Notes: generated by a model not told the origin, from the letters alone. Counted from the first letter of the stretch, positions 25,413-34,938 are shown. The stretch is 50,455 bases of DNA from Ezakiella coagulans (GCF_003096635.1 NZ_QEKV01000011.1:1-50455); one strand, 5' to 3'. Program-made: numbers and translations.

Positions 25413-26609
25413 TTATTCAGTTGCAAGGTTGTCAAAGTATCCTTGAATCAAAATGATTGGTGTTCCTTTGTCCCCTGAACCACTTGTAAGGTCGCACAAG
25501 CTTCCAATCAAGTCGGTCAATTTTCTTGGAGTTGTTCCAAGCTTTTCATTTTCATTGTGGACCACATCCTCATCATACTTATGTTTAATCTTTTCGAGGA
25601 TTGCGTTGTTCAATTCTTCACCTTTTAAATCCTTGAAATCATTATCAGCCAAGTATTTTAATTTAAGTTCATTTGGAACACCTTCCAAACCTTTTGTATA
25701 GCCAGGGCTTACTACAGGGTCTGCAAGTTCCCAAATTTGTCCTACAGAGTCTTTGAACGCACCGTCACCATAAACAAGTACTTCAATATTTTTTCCTGTT
25801 GCTTCTTTAAATCTACTTTGTAAATCATTTGCAAATTTAAATGAATCACGCGGGAACAATTTTACACTATCCTCTGTTGATTTGTTTGCACCAAGAATAC
25901 CATATTCTTTGTTGTATCCGCTTTCTCCAACAGGTTCGTTTAAAACATCTTCTATGTTATAAACAAGTGCTCCTGCATCTTTCAAAATCTTTTTAGTACG
26001 CTTTCTTGAGTGGATGTCAGCTGTTAAAACCTTATTTGTGTATTTTAAAATATGAAGAGGATCGTTTGAGAAAATAATTTCGCATTCAGCACCTTCAGAT
26101 TCAATCAAATCTCTGTAAAATTCAACATAATCTACATGTGTAAACGGGTGATAATTCTTTCCAAACTTATCTCTGTATTCTTTTTCTGTCATAAGTTGAC
26201 TTAAATCTTTCATTCCGGCTTCGTCTAATTGTTCCAAAGTTAAAAGATGGTTTCCAACTTCGTCAGCAGGATATGAGAGCATAAGAGTTATTTTCTTGGC
26301 TCCTTTTGCAATACCTTTTAGACAAACAGAAAATCTATTTCTACTTAAAATCGGGAAGATAAGTCCAATGTGGTCTCCGCCGAATTTCTTTCTAATATCC
26401 TCACCGATTTCATCAGTGTTTGCATAGTTACCTTGACTTCTTGCAAGTACAGCTTCTGTAACACCGATAACGTCTCTATCATGTATAGGTATATTTTCAC
26501 TTGCAACAGCATCCATTACTGAGTTTACAACAATCTCAGCAAGGTTGTCGCCTTTTTTAATAATTTTTGTTCTAATTCCGCGTGAAACAGTTCCAATAAA
26601 TCTTGACAT
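25413..26609 (-). CDS. CofE-like (coenzyme F420-0:L-glutamate ligase family) protein
   Basis: A 398-residue protein resembling the F420-0:gamma-glutamyl ligase fold. The N-terminal part (about 20-110) has the GDNLAEIVV, HDRDVIGVTEAVLARSQGN and LIFPILSRNRFSVCLKGIAKG segments typical of the family. Firmicutes carry such homologues without making F420, so the true acceptor is unknown; a gamma-glutamyl ligation to another cofactor such as folate is imaginable because the gene starts 10 bases after the 5-formyl-THF cyclo-ligase gene. That is inference from position only. GGAGGGAAT precedes the ATG. Confidence 0.75.
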   Translation of the reverse strand: MSRFIGTVSRGIRTKIIKKGDNLAEIVVNSVMDAVASENIPIHDRDVIGVTEAVLARSQGNYANTDEIGEDIRKKFGGDHIGLIFPILSRNRFSVCLKGIAKGAKKITLMLSYPADEVGNHLLTLEQLDEAGMKDLSQLMTEKEYRDKFGKNYHPFTHVDYVEFYRDLIESEGAECEIIFSNDPLHILKYTNKVLTADIHSRKRTKKILKDAGALVYNIEDVLNEPVGESGYNKEYGILGANKSTEDSVKLFPRDSFKFANDLQSRFKEATGKNIEVLVYGDGAFKDSVGQIWELADPVVSPGYTKGLEGVPNELKLKYLADNDFKDLKGEELNNAILEKIKHKYDEDVVHNENEKLGTTPRKLTDLIGSLCDLTSGSGDKGTPIILIQGYFDNLATE

Positions 26610-26619
26610 ATTCCCTCCA

Positions 26620-27186
26620 TTAAAATTTATAAATTTCCTTATCTGTAATCAACATATCAATTTTTTGATCGTGTTCTTCTTTTGGAACTTCATCAACCAA
26701 TTGAAAGTCGTAGCCGACACCTATTTTTTTTGCATCGCTTCTAAATCTAGGCATCATTTTGTCATAAAAACCTCCGCCATATCCGATTCTGTAACCTCTT
26801 CTGTCAAAAACAGCACCCGGTGTAATACAAATGTCTACAATTTTCGGTTCTACCGGTCTTATGTTTTCTCCACTCGGCTCCAAAATTCCCATGTCTGAAG
26901 TTTGCAATTCTTCAGCGCTCTTAAGCTCCGAAAGAATCATTTCCTTTTTGTCATTATCGACAACAGGAACCAATACTCTTTTACCGCGTCTTAAAGACTC
27001 GGAAATGAGTTGTTTTGTATCGACTTCGCTTCTGTAGCTAACAAATGTAAATATAGTATTTGCATCTCTATATTCTTTCAATGCAAGCAGCTTTAAAAGA
27101 ACAGTTTCGTCAGCACTAAATCTATCAGCTTCGTCCATAGAGTCTCTCATTTTTAAAATATTTTTTCTTAACTCTTTTTTATCCAT
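26620..27186 (-). CDS. 5-formyltetrahydrofolate cyclo-ligase
   Basis: ATP-dependent conversion of 5-formyl-THF to 5,10-methenyl-THF (EC 6.3.3.2), returning an inert folate to the one-carbon pool. The 188 residues are the typical length. The signature YRIGYGGGFYDKMMPRF lies near residues 130-147, and the N-terminus KKELRKNILKMRDSM is typical. The cytoplasmic enzyme complements FtcD, which loads one-carbon units on folate from histidine. GAGGTGAG precedes the ATG. First gene of a two-gene unit with the CofE-like protein. Confidence 0.92.
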   Translation of the reverse strand: MDKKELRKNILKMRDSMDEADRFSADETVLLKLLALKEYRDANTIFTFVSYRSEVDTKQLISESLRRGKRVLVPVVDNDKKEMILSELKSAEELQTSDMGILEPSGENIRPVEPKIVDICITPGAVFDRRGYRIGYGGGFYDKMMPRFRSDAKKIGVGYDFQLVDEVPKEEHDQKIDMLITDKEIYKF

Positions 27187-27203
27187 GAGCTCACCTCAAC
27201 TAC

Positions 27204-27233
27204 ATTATACTACAAACGGTAGCCATTTGTCAT
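27204..27233 (-). promoter_or_regulatory. Promoter of the folate cyclo-ligase unit
   Basis: Minus-strand ATGACA (27233-27228), 18-base spacer and TATAAT (27209-27204), 18 bases before the ATG. Confidence 0.55.
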
Positions 27234-27411
27234 CTTTTTCTGAAATTTTTTATTTATTGTAATTTTTCTATAAATGAAAATTTAAAAAAAATGACAAGCA
27301 AATTATATCATCTATTTATTTTGCAAATTCTATTATTCTTTAGTATTAAAATCTATTATATCGAACTTTCTACTAAAATAAACGACTGACAAATGAATCG
27401 GCCGTTTCTTT

Positions 27412-27903
27412 CTATTCCATAAATAAAATAACTTTTTCTTGTTCCATGCTCTTTTTTATATCTATAATTCTTTGGTTCGAACTACCCCTAAATCTTAATT
27501 TTAAATCTTTGAGCTCCTCGACAAATCTTCCGTCGACAAGTACATCACATAGTTTCAATAGCTCTGTTCTTTTTTCATTTTCTAAGATTTCTTCATAAGT
27601 ATAGCCCGAATAAATCCAAATCGGTTTATTGACACTCGCTTTAACAGATTTTAAAACTTCAATCAAATCCAAATTTTGCATCGGTTCTCCGCCAAGAAGT
27701 GTGAGCCCTGATACATTGTCGTCTTTTAAATATTCAATCACCTTTTCGGTTTCATCATCTGTCCAAATCTCTCCGTATTTAAAATCTTGGTAATCCTTAT
27801 TGAAACAATTCCTGCAATTGTGTGTGCAACCGGTCACGAATATTACTGTTCGAATACCCGTGCCGTTTGCAACATCATATTTTCTTATTTGAGCATAATT
27901 CAT
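27412..27903 (-). CDS. nrdG: Anaerobic ribonucleotide reductase activase (radical SAM)
   Basis: Activates NrdD by generating its glycyl radical with S-adenosylmethionine and a 4Fe-4S cluster (EC 1.97.1.-). 163 residues, normal length. The cluster motif CTHNCRNC supplies Cys26, Cys30 and Cys33 in the CX3CX2C pattern, followed by the LLGGEPMQN SAM-binding segment. Its ATG overlaps the nrdD stop by one base, so expression is coupled. Confidence 0.96.
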   Translation of the reverse strand: MNYAQIRKYDVANGTGIRTVIFVTGCTHNCRNCFNKDYQDFKYGEIWTDDETEKVIEYLKDDNVSGLTLLGGEPMQNLDLIEVLKSVKASVNKPIWIYSGYTYEEILENEKRTELLKLCDVLVDGRFVEELKDLKLRFRGSSNQRIIDIKKSMEQEKVILFME

Positions 27904-30047
27904 TATATATGAAGAACCCTCGATTTAATTTCTTTTGTTCTTCCTTCATTCCAAAAGTTTTCACCGAGATATCCACAAGTACGTCTTATAACGGTGAGTC
28001 TCGACTTGTCCTTGTTGTGACATTGCGGACATTCCCATTCATTGTCGTCGTTAACAACAATTTCTCCGTCAAATCCGCATTCATGACAATAATCGCTCTT
28101 TGTGTTAAATTCAGCATATGTTATATGGTCATAAATGTATTTGACCATAGTAAGAACAGCATCAATATTATTTGTCATATTTGGAATTTCAGCATATGAA
28201 ATCATACCGCCTGTGGATTGATCTTGGAATTCGCTTTCAAAATCAAACTTGTCGAAAACATTTATATTTTCTCTAACATCTACGTGATAGCTGTTTGTGT
28301 AATAACCCTTGTCGGTGACATCTTTAATTGAGCCAAACCTTGCGAGGTCAATCTTTGCAAATCTATTAGTAAGACTTTCCGCCGGAGTACCGTAGAGAGC
28401 AAATCCTATATTTGTTTCTTTCTTCCAATCATCAACCGCTTGTCTTAGTCTTCTAATAACTTTTACAGCGAAATCATGACCGCCCTTTGTATGCGTTTCT
28501 CCGGTCACTAAAATCGACGCTTCATAGAGACCTATATACCCTAGTGAAATTGTAGCATATCCGCCTTTGAGAAGTTTCGTCACCTTTTCATGCGGTTTTA
28601 AACGTGCGATTGCACCGTATTGCCAGTGAATCGGCGAAACATCGCTCGTGATATTTTCCAAAAGCTCATATCTAAACATTAGTGCTTTCTTTGCAAGTTC
28701 AAGCCTCTTTTCCAAGATTTCAAAATATTTCTTTTCATCTCGACCTGAAATAATACCGATTTGCGGTAGATTTAAACTGACAACGCCCATGTTAAATCTT
28801 CCGTCAAACACAAAGTCTCCGTTTTCATTTTTCCAAGGCGAAAGAAAACTTCTGCAGCCCATCGGTGCAAAAACATTACCGTCATAAATTTCTCTCATTT
28901 TTTTAGCTGAAATATAATCAGGATACATTCTCTTTGCTGTACACTTTGCTGCAAGCTCGGTCAAATAATAATACTTGCCATCCTTGTGCACATTGTGCTC
29001 ATCCAAAACATAAATAAGTTTCGGGAACGCCGGAGTAACATAAACATCGGCTTCATTTTTAATACCTTCGAGTCTTTGTTTTAAAATCTCTTCAGTAATC
29101 ATTGCCGCTTCTTTTTCGTATTCATAGCCCGGCTTAAAATACATGAAAAGCGTTACAAAAGGTGCTTGACCGTTTGTAGTCATGAGAGTATTTATTTGAT
29201 ATTGCATTGTTTGAATGCCGTCTTTAACCTCTTTTTTGGTCCTTTTTAATGCCACTTCTCGTGCCATTTCTTCGTTAGGTTCAATCTTGTAGATATTCTT
29301 TTGATCATCGAGTGCATCTTTAAAATACTTGTCAAAACTCTTCCTTACATAAGGAGCCAAAATTCTATCAATTCCATTTATTGATTGCCCACCATATTGT
29401 CCGGATGCAACTTGTGCAATAATTTGTGTGGTAACTGTGCAAGCAACTTGAAAACTCTTTGGCGAATCAATCTTTTTGCCGTTGATACATGTGCCGTTTT
29501 TAAGCATATCTTCAAGATTTATAAGGCAGCAGTTAAACATCGGTTGCATTATATAGTCCATATCGTGGAAATGAATTGCGCCGCTGTCGTGCGCCATAAC
29601 GATATCCGTCGGCATCAAAATTCTTCTTGCGATATCCTTTGAAACTTCGCCTGCAATCAAATCGCGTTGCGTTGAAACAATCTTTGCATCCTTGTTTGAA
29701 TTTTCATTTAGAACATTTGTGTTTGAACGATTCAAAATTCCGACAACATCTTCGTCAATCGTGTTTATTTGTCTCTTGTACTCCTGAACTGACCTGTAGC
29801 TTTCATATGCCTTTGCCGTTTGAACATTTCCGTATGTTATAAGTTTATAATACACCTGTTCTTCAATGCCGTGAATTGTCATCGGCTCGCTCACAACTTT
29901 TGCAAACGACTCGATCTCATCTGCAATCTTTTCCGCAAGACCTTCTTCATAAATTCCCGACGAAGAATTCATAGCTTTTAAAATCGCAATTGAAATCTTC
30001 GACTTGTCAAATGGAACTCTCCTTCCATCTCTCTTAATAACGTCCAT
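27903..30047 (-). CDS. nrdD: Anaerobic ribonucleoside-triphosphate reductase
   Basis: Class III oxygen-sensitive reductase making dNTPs from NTPs under anaerobiosis (EC 1.1.98.6). 714 residues. An N-terminal ATP-cone regulatory domain occupies about 1-95 (VIKRDGRRVPFDKSKI). The catalytic barrel follows. Near the C-terminus are a four-Cys zinc site (CHECG and CPQC) and the glycyl-radical motif RRTCGYLGEN. Coupled to nrdG by a one-base overlap. The promoter contains a candidate NrdR box (30126-30135), as expected for this operon. Confidence 0.97.
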   Translation of the reverse strand: MDVIKRDGRRVPFDKSKISIAILKAMNSSSGIYEEGLAEKIADEIESFAKVVSEPMTIHGIEEQVYYKLITYGNVQTAKAYESYRSVQEYKRQINTIDEDVVGILNRSNTNVLNENSNKDAKIVSTQRDLIAGEVSKDIARRILMPTDIVMAHDSGAIHFHDMDYIMQPMFNCCLINLEDMLKNGTCINGKKIDSPKSFQVACTVTTQIIAQVASGQYGGQSINGIDRILAPYVRKSFDKYFKDALDDQKNIYKIEPNEEMAREVALKRTKKEVKDGIQTMQYQINTLMTTNGQAPFVTLFMYFKPGYEYEKEAAMITEEILKQRLEGIKNEADVYVTPAFPKLIYVLDEHNVHKDGKYYYLTELAAKCTAKRMYPDYISAKKMREIYDGNVFAPMGCRSFLSPWKNENGDFVFDGRFNMGVVSLNLPQIGIISGRDEKKYFEILEKRLELAKKALMFRYELLENITSDVSPIHWQYGAIARLKPHEKVTKLLKGGYATISLGYIGLYEASILVTGETHTKGGHDFAVKVIRRLRQAVDDWKKETNIGFALYGTPAESLTNRFAKIDLARFGSIKDVTDKGYYTNSYHVDVRENINVFDKFDFESEFQDQSTGGMISYAEIPNMTNNIDAVLTMVKYIYDHITYAEFNTKSDYCHECGFDGEIVVNDDNEWECPQCHNKDKSRLTVIRRTCGYLGENFWNEGRTKEIKSRVLHI

Positions 30048-30116
30048 AAATCCTCCTCTTATCTAAATCTAGATACCAAACTCAGGTATTTAGTATATAA
30101 TCTCGTTTCATTTATC

Positions 30117-30145
30117 ATTATACCCCAATATATTGTATATTGCAA
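30117..30145 (-). promoter_or_regulatory. nrdDG promoter with candidate NrdR box in the spacer
   Basis: Minus-strand TTGCAA (30145-30140), 17-base spacer and TATAAT (30122-30117). The spacer contains the palindrome CAATATATTG (30126-30135), close to the core of known NrdR boxes (ACACNATATATTGTGT type). A second AT-rich half-match lies near 30091-30101. NrdR normally uses two boxes about three helical turns apart, so support is partial. Confidence 0.55.
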
Positions 30146-30215
30146 CAGTCTATAAACGGCTATTTTTAGTCAAAAAAGTCCTGTAAGCCTGTATCTAACA
30201 GAGATTTAAATCACA

Positions 30216-30252
30216 AAAAAATAGCTATAGAATTTTTCTATAGCTATTTTTT
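30216..30252 (-). terminator. Terminator of the ABC exporter operon
   Basis: A 17-bp perfect stem (30216-30232 with 30236-30252) with core TAGCTATAGAA and A6/T6 ends, placed 29 bases after the last permease gene on the minus strand. Works in both directions. Confidence 0.85.
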
Positions 30253-30280
30253 AAAATCTATTATTTATTGTGTATTATTT

Positions 30281-31060
30281 CTATCCTCCCTGCACCGTTT
30301 TATTTTTTCCTTTCTTATAAATCAAACCGGATAGCAAATAAAGTCCTAAAATCCAAACAATTTGCAAAATCAGAAACTTTAATATATCCTCTGTCGGCAT
30401 TATTCCAGCCATAATTTTCGCAGGAATATAATATGAATACGAAAGCGGTGACCAAAGTGAAATATTTCTTAAAAGTTCCGGGAAGAAATCAATCGGTAAA
30501 ACAATCCCTCCGAGCATCCACATTATGTCAAAAATCATATCTCTGAAAGTGAGCACCTGATTGAACCAAAAGCTTAGAAATCCAATTATAAGTTGCACAA
30601 AAAATAAAATTGTAAACCCTAAAAATGTGGATACTATTCCGAGAAGTGCCACAGACAAACTTATACTTTTTGTAAAAATTGCCAAAACTATATATAGAGC
30701 GATTGGCACAATTGAAATCACAAAAAAATTACCGACCTTTTCGAATAATTTTAAAAGTCTGATGTCTATCGGTCTTGTCATCCAAGTTATTATGTTTCCG
30801 CTGTTTATAAGCTCCATGCTTTCATAGCACACATACATTGCGGGTGAATAGATTATCGATAAAATATTTACTATCAAAAAATAAAGTACAATCGAGTTTA
30901 GCGTAAATCCTCTACCGACATTTTCCAGATTTGCATATTTCCAAAAGTACCAACTTATGATAACTTGTATCGGTATGGTTATGAATCCGAAATAAAAGTC
31001 CATTTTGAATGCACTGCTGTTTAGAATTCCGGTTTTAAAAAGTCTTATATATTTTTTCAT
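30281..31060 (-). CDS. ABC-2 family transporter permease (second subunit)
   Basis: A 259-residue membrane protein with about six hydrophobic segments, resembling ABC-2-type permeases of the ABC-2 transporter protein family (DUF990-like) that form multidrug or exopolysaccharide-type exporters. Start placed at the ATG at 31060 (MKKYIRLF), one base after the upstream permease stop, since the longer frame lacks a ribosome binding site. The pair of dissimilar permeases with one ATPase suggests a heterodimeric channel. The substrate cannot be inferred. Confidence 0.8.
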   Translation of the reverse strand: MKKYIRLFKTGILNSSAFKMDFYFGFITIPIQVIISWYFWKYANLENVGRGFTLNSIVLYFLIVNILSIIYSPAMYVCYESMELINSGNIITWMTRPIDIRLLKLFEKVGNFFVISIVPIALYIVLAIFTKSISLSVALLGIVSTFLGFTILFFVQLIIGFLSFWFNQVLTFRDMIFDIMWMLGGIVLPIDFFPELLRNISLWSPLSYSYYIPAKIMAGIMPTEDILKFLILQIVWILGLYLLSGLIYKKGKNKTVQGG

Positions 31061-31061
31061 C

Positions 31062-31853
31062 TTAATTTCCCGTCGAAACATAGTGTTTCAGTGCTTTCTT
31101 TGAGAATAATTTAAAAATAGTACAAAGTAATATAAATCCGGCTATTGATATCAAGATATACTTGCCGGCACGATTTTCACCGAACGCAATTTTCGTCGGA
31201 ACTGTACTAATAAGAGTTATTGGTATCGTGTAAACAAAAAGATTATAGATAACTTTCGGAAAGATATCCATAGGATAATTTTTTGAATCCTTAATCGAAA
31301 AAAACAATTCCCGTACATAAAATATTTTGCCGAAACAAAACGCAAGCAAGCTGAATATTCCGTAAAGCAAGCTGAAATTTAAACTTGCAAATATTGACAC
31401 AATTACCGCAAGGAGAACATTTATAATCTCAAATTTAAAACTATTTTGTGATATAAATATGCAAACAATAAAAAATATTAAATTCAAAAAAATATACAAA
31501 AAATTCATTCTCTCAAGCAATACAAGTTTGAATGGATTTTGTCCGCGCACCATAAACATATCAAATTCACCGCTTATTATCTTATACTCCAAATCGCGAA
31601 ATCCGAAAAATATTGAGTTTATTGAAATGAACAAAAAATTAAAACCGATCAGCAATAATATTTTATTAAAATCCCAGTTTTGAAATTTCACTCCGACGTT
31701 TTTCAAAGCAATCCAAAATATAAAATTATTAAAAATTGTTATGAGCACTCCAAAAACTGTAGAAAAAGATTCAAACTTGAATTCAAGCTTGTTTTTTGTA
31801 TAAAGTGTCAAATATCTTTTGAGCAATTTGAAATTTTTACTTATAGAATACAT
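31062..31853 (-). CDS. ABC-2 family transporter permease (first subunit)
   Basis: A 263-residue permease with about six transmembrane stretches, same family as the following gene. The ATG at 31853 is preceded by GAGGAG at good spacing; the longer frame runs further into the ATPase gene and was rejected. It overlaps the end of the ATPase gene by 17 bases and abuts the second permease, showing strict co-expression. Strongly Phe/Ile/Leu-rich with short polar loops. Confidence 0.8.
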   Translation of the reverse strand: MYSISKNFKLLKRYLTLYTKNKLEFKFESFSTVFGVLITIFNNFIFWIALKNVGVKFQNWDFNKILLLIGFNFLFISINSIFFGFRDLEYKIISGEFDMFMVRGQNPFKLVLLERMNFLYIFLNLIFFIVCIFISQNSFKFEIINVLLAVIVSIFASLNFSLLYGIFSLLAFCFGKIFYVRELFFSIKDSKNYPMDIFPKVIYNLFVYTIPITLISTVPTKIAFGENRAGKYILISIAGFILLCTIFKLFSKKALKHYVSTGN

Positions 31854-32721
31854 ATAACAGCTCCTCAAGATTCGGACTTCTGAAATAGAATTCATTCGGC
31901 GGTATTTTGTCTAAACTTTGACTTTTAATCATTATAGCTTCTTTTTGAGGAATAATATATTTATACTCTCCGTGATTTTCTTCCACAAAAAACTTTGTAT
32001 CAATTTCTAAATCCATTTTTGAAATTAAAACCAAATTTTCATCCTGCATTTTTCTAAAATCTTCGTGCGTTATATCGAGAAGCTTCCGCCCTTTGTTAAT
32101 CAAAATGATGTTGTCACACAACTTTTCGACATCTACCAAATCATGTGTCGTGATTAGAATAGTCTTCCCCTCAGCTCTAATATCGTTTAGAATTTTTCTG
32201 AATGCCAATTTTGAAGTTATGTCGAGTCCCAAAGTCGGCTCATCGTAAATCAAGAGTTCCGGCTCATTTATAAGACTTACCAATATCTCAATTTTTATTC
32301 TTTCGCCCAAACTCATATTTCTCACCTTTTTGTCGACAAGATTTGTGGCATCTATAATCTTCGCATATTTGTTTATAGTTTTCTCGTAATCTTCATCCGA
32401 AATATTATAAATATCTTTCATCAACAAAAGAGATTCCTTTGCGGCAAGATTGTACCAAAGCGAGGAACGATTTCCAAACATTATTCCATATTTCTTCGAA
32501 ATTGTTTTTATATCCTTGCCCGGATTAAAGCCTATGACATTTATTTCTCCGCTGTCCGGCAATAAAATTCCGGCAATCATCTTAATTATTGTGCTTTTCC
32601 CTGCACCGTTCGGTCCGATAAGTCCAGCAATCTTTCCTTTAGATATCGAAAAACTAATATCTCTGACTCCATCTCCGCCTTTATAAATCTTCGAAACATT
32701 TTTTAATTCAACATAGTTCAT
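31837..32721 (-). CDS. ABC exporter ATP-binding protein
   Basis: 294-residue nucleotide-binding subunit energising the two permeases downstream. Walker A GPNGAGKST at about 36-44, signature motif MSLGERIKIE in place of the usual LSGGQ, Walker B LLIYDEPTLGLD, and the switch His in ILITTHDLVD. The C-terminal 70 residues form an extension typical of DrrA/CcmA-like exporters. Start chosen at the ATG at 32721, with GGAGAAAGTT upstream. First gene of a three-gene exporter operon. Confidence 0.92.
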   Translation of the reverse strand: MNYVELKNVSKIYKGGDGVRDISFSISKGKIAGLIGPNGAGKSTIIKMIAGILLPDSGEINVIGFNPGKDIKTISKKYGIMFGNRSSLWYNLAAKESLLLMKDIYNISDEDYEKTINKYAKIIDATNLVDKKVRNMSLGERIKIEILVSLINEPELLIYDEPTLGLDITSKLAFRKILNDIRAEGKTILITTHDLVDVEKLCDNIILINKGRKLLDITHEDFRKMQDENLVLISKMDLEIDTKFFVEENHGEYKYIIPQKEAIMIKSQSLDKIPPNEFYFRSPNLEELLYVFYK

Positions 32722-32741
32722 AACTTTCTCCAAAAACATGC

Positions 32742-32750
32742 AGTATAACA
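32742..32750 (-). promoter_or_regulatory. Extended -10 promoter of the ABC exporter operon
   Basis: Minus-strand TGTTATACT gives an extended -10 about 20 bases before the ATPase start codon; no clear -35. Confidence 0.45.
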
Positions 32751-32940
32751 AATTTCTAAAACTTTTTTAAATGATATTATTATATAACTTATTATGATAA
32801 AACCAAACGAAATATCCCGCTTAGGTCATTTATGTAACATTACTTGTCAATGAGCGATCACTTTCAATCTATAAAATATTCATCTATTTTTATTATACAT
32901 TATTTAATAATGAAATCCAAACGTCTTCTAAAATAAATAT

Positions 32941-32984
32941 ATAATTCAAAAAACTCTTATCGGAGTCGCCCCAATAAGAGTTTT
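32941..32984 (-). terminator. Terminator of the malic enzyme gene
   Basis: AAAACTCTTAT (32950-32960) pairs perfectly with ATAAGAGTTTT (32974-32984); T-rich sequence follows on the minus strand. Confidence 0.75.
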
Positions 32985-33016
32985 CGTGTTGTTGTATTAA
33001 TTACACCATTTATATT

Positions 33017-34849
33017 TTATTTGTTTTTATTTGCAATTTTCTTTACTGCTTCTGCAACTTTTTCAGGGATTGTCATATCCATCGGATCCGGAATAACGTG
33101 GTCGGCGTCGAGTTCGTCTCCAACGATGTCTGCAATTGCGTGTGCAGCTGCCATATTCATTTCAGGAGTAATTCTCTTTGCACGTGCATCGAGAGCCCCT
33201 CTAAAGAGTCCCGGGAAACACAATACATTGTTGATTTGGTTAGGGAAATCGGAACGACCGGTTCCAACAACCTTTGCGCCCGCTTCTTTTGCTTCGTCAG
33301 GATAAATTTCAGGAACAGGGTTTGCCATTGCGAAAATGATTGCATCCTTGTTCATGCTCTTCACCATTTCCTTTGTTACAGCGCCCGCAACGCTTACACC
33401 GATAAATATATCGGCGCCTTTCATTGCATCTTCAAGAGTTCCTTTTTCGTTGTTTTCATTTGTAATTTCTGCAACTTCATTTTTAATCCAGTTGTTTCTT
33501 TCGTTTCCTCTGTAAACAATTCCCTTTGAATCGAGAATTAAAATGTGCTTTACACCCAAATCTCTCATCATTTTAAGAATTGCAACACCCGCTGCACCGC
33601 ATCCGTTTATGACAACTTTTACATCTTCGGCTTTTTTGCCTACAACTTTAAGTGCATTTATAATACCTGCGGTAACAACGATAGCCGTTCCGTGTTGGTC
33701 ATCGTGGAAAACAGGAATGTCAAGTTCTTCAACAAGTCTTCTTTCGATTTCAAAACATCTCGGAGCAGCAATATCTTCAAGATTTATACCTCCAAATGTC
33801 GGTGCAATCATTTTAACAGTTTCAATGATTTTTTCGGTGTCTTGCGAATCCACCAAAATAGGAAAAGCGTCTACATTTCCAAAATGTTTGAACAAAATTG
33901 CTTTACCTTCCATAACAGGCATGCCGGCTTCAGGACCTATATTTCCAAGACCCAAAACTGCGGAGCCGTCTGTAACAACAGCAACGAGATTACCCTTTGC
34001 GGTGTATTTGTATACATCTTCTTTGTTTTCCGCAATCTTTTTACACGGTTCAGCTACACCCGGTGTGTATAATAGTGCTAAATCGTCTTTTTTAGTTAGC
34101 GGATATTTGGATTCAACCTCAATTTTGCCCTTATAATCTTCGTGTAACTTTAGTGCCTTTTCCTTGTAATCATGTGTTTCGCTCATTCTCTCAAAAACCT
34201 CCTCAATAGAAACTCTATTTACATTTATATTTTGTGTGTAAAATTCCTCATAATCTTCATCGAGTATCGTAAAATATTCTATTTTACGAGTTGCGAGAAG
34301 TGTTGAAATTATCGTAGAAAATCCTCCTCCGTCGGCCGCTTCCAAATCAGCTTTAACATTTAATCCGGAATTTTTAAGTCTATTTTGCAAATTCAGAAAA
34401 CTTCTTTTCATAAGCTCATACTCGAAAGCCCCTACCTTGCATCTTGCACATTTTTTGGCTTTGTAGGGATTGTTTAAAGGCCTATCCAAAATCAACCTTA
34501 ACTTTTTCTTTTTATCGCTTACGATTTCCGGGACCTCAACTTTGTCGATATAATAAACATTTAAGCCCAACGGTTTCAATTCATTACCATTATTGTCTAA
34601 AAATTTGAATCCGAACTCCGAAAGAAATCCCATTCCTACATCAGTTATATTAAGAAATCTCACATCCAAATATACTATATCATAAAATTCAAATAATTTC
34701 AAAATCTCTTTTCCAACTAAAGTAGAAGCGTCCTTAAGCATAATACTGCCACCTTCGTGAGGCGTATATAAAACCGCTTCTTCATTAATTATTTCTATAT
34801 CATTCTCATTAACATATTTATTTCCAAAAAAATAAATTCTATCTATCAT
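33017..34849 (-). CDS. Malic enzyme with a long N-terminal extension
   Basis: Oxidative decarboxylation of malate to pyruvate. 610 residues from the ATG at 34849, which has AGAGGAAGA upstream; a longer GTG start has no such site. The catalytic part (about 228-610) is a normal bacterial malic enzyme: YTPGVAEPC with the catalytic Tyr261, VVTDGSAVLGLGNIGP, VFHDDQHGTAIV and a Rossmann NAD(P) site near INGCGAAGVAIL. Residues 1-225 are an extra module not found in the roughly 400-residue Firmicutes enzymes. Its first 95 residues resemble a STAS-like fold (VYLDVRFLNITDVGMGFL), followed by a CARC motif (134-137) and a helical segment. The extension may sense a ligand or mediate assembly. Monocistronic. 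Confidence 0.88.
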   Translation of the reverse strand: MIDRIYFFGNKYVNENDIEIINEEAVLYTPHEGGSIMLKDASTLVGKEILKLFEFYDIVYLDVRFLNITDVGMGFLSEFGFKFLDNNGNELKPLGLNVYYIDKVEVPEIVSDKKKKLRLILDRPLNNPYKAKKCARCKVGAFEYELMKRSFLNLQNRLKNSGLNVKADLEAADGGGFSTIISTLLATRKIEYFTILDEDYEEFYTQNINVNRVSIEEVFERMSETHDYKEKALKLHEDYKGKIEVESKYPLTKKDDLALLYTPGVAEPCKKIAENKEDVYKYTAKGNLVAVVTDGSAVLGLGNIGPEAGMPVMEGKAILFKHFGNVDAFPILVDSQDTEKIIETVKMIAPTFGGINLEDIAAPRCFEIERRLVEELDIPVFHDDQHGTAIVVTAGIINALKVVGKKAEDVKVVINGCGAAGVAILKMMRDLGVKHILILDSKGIVYRGNERNNWIKNEVAEITNENNEKGTLEDAMKGADIFIGVSVAGAVTKEMVKSMNKDAIIFAMANPVPEIYPDEAKEAGAKVVGTGRSDFPNQINNVLCFPGLFRGALDARAKRITPEMNMAAAHAIADIVGDELDADHVIPDPMDMTIPEKVAEAVKKIANKNK

Positions 34850-34938
34850 CAGAATCTTCCTCTCATTTATATATACCCTATTGACATTAATTTTCACACG
34901 TTTTAGCACAAAGCATAAAATTTTAGATAAAAAATATA

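Noticed and set aside
27380-27407. Possible terminator after nrdG
   Set aside because: The stem AAACG/CGTTT is short and interrupted and the T-run weak; not listed as a feature.
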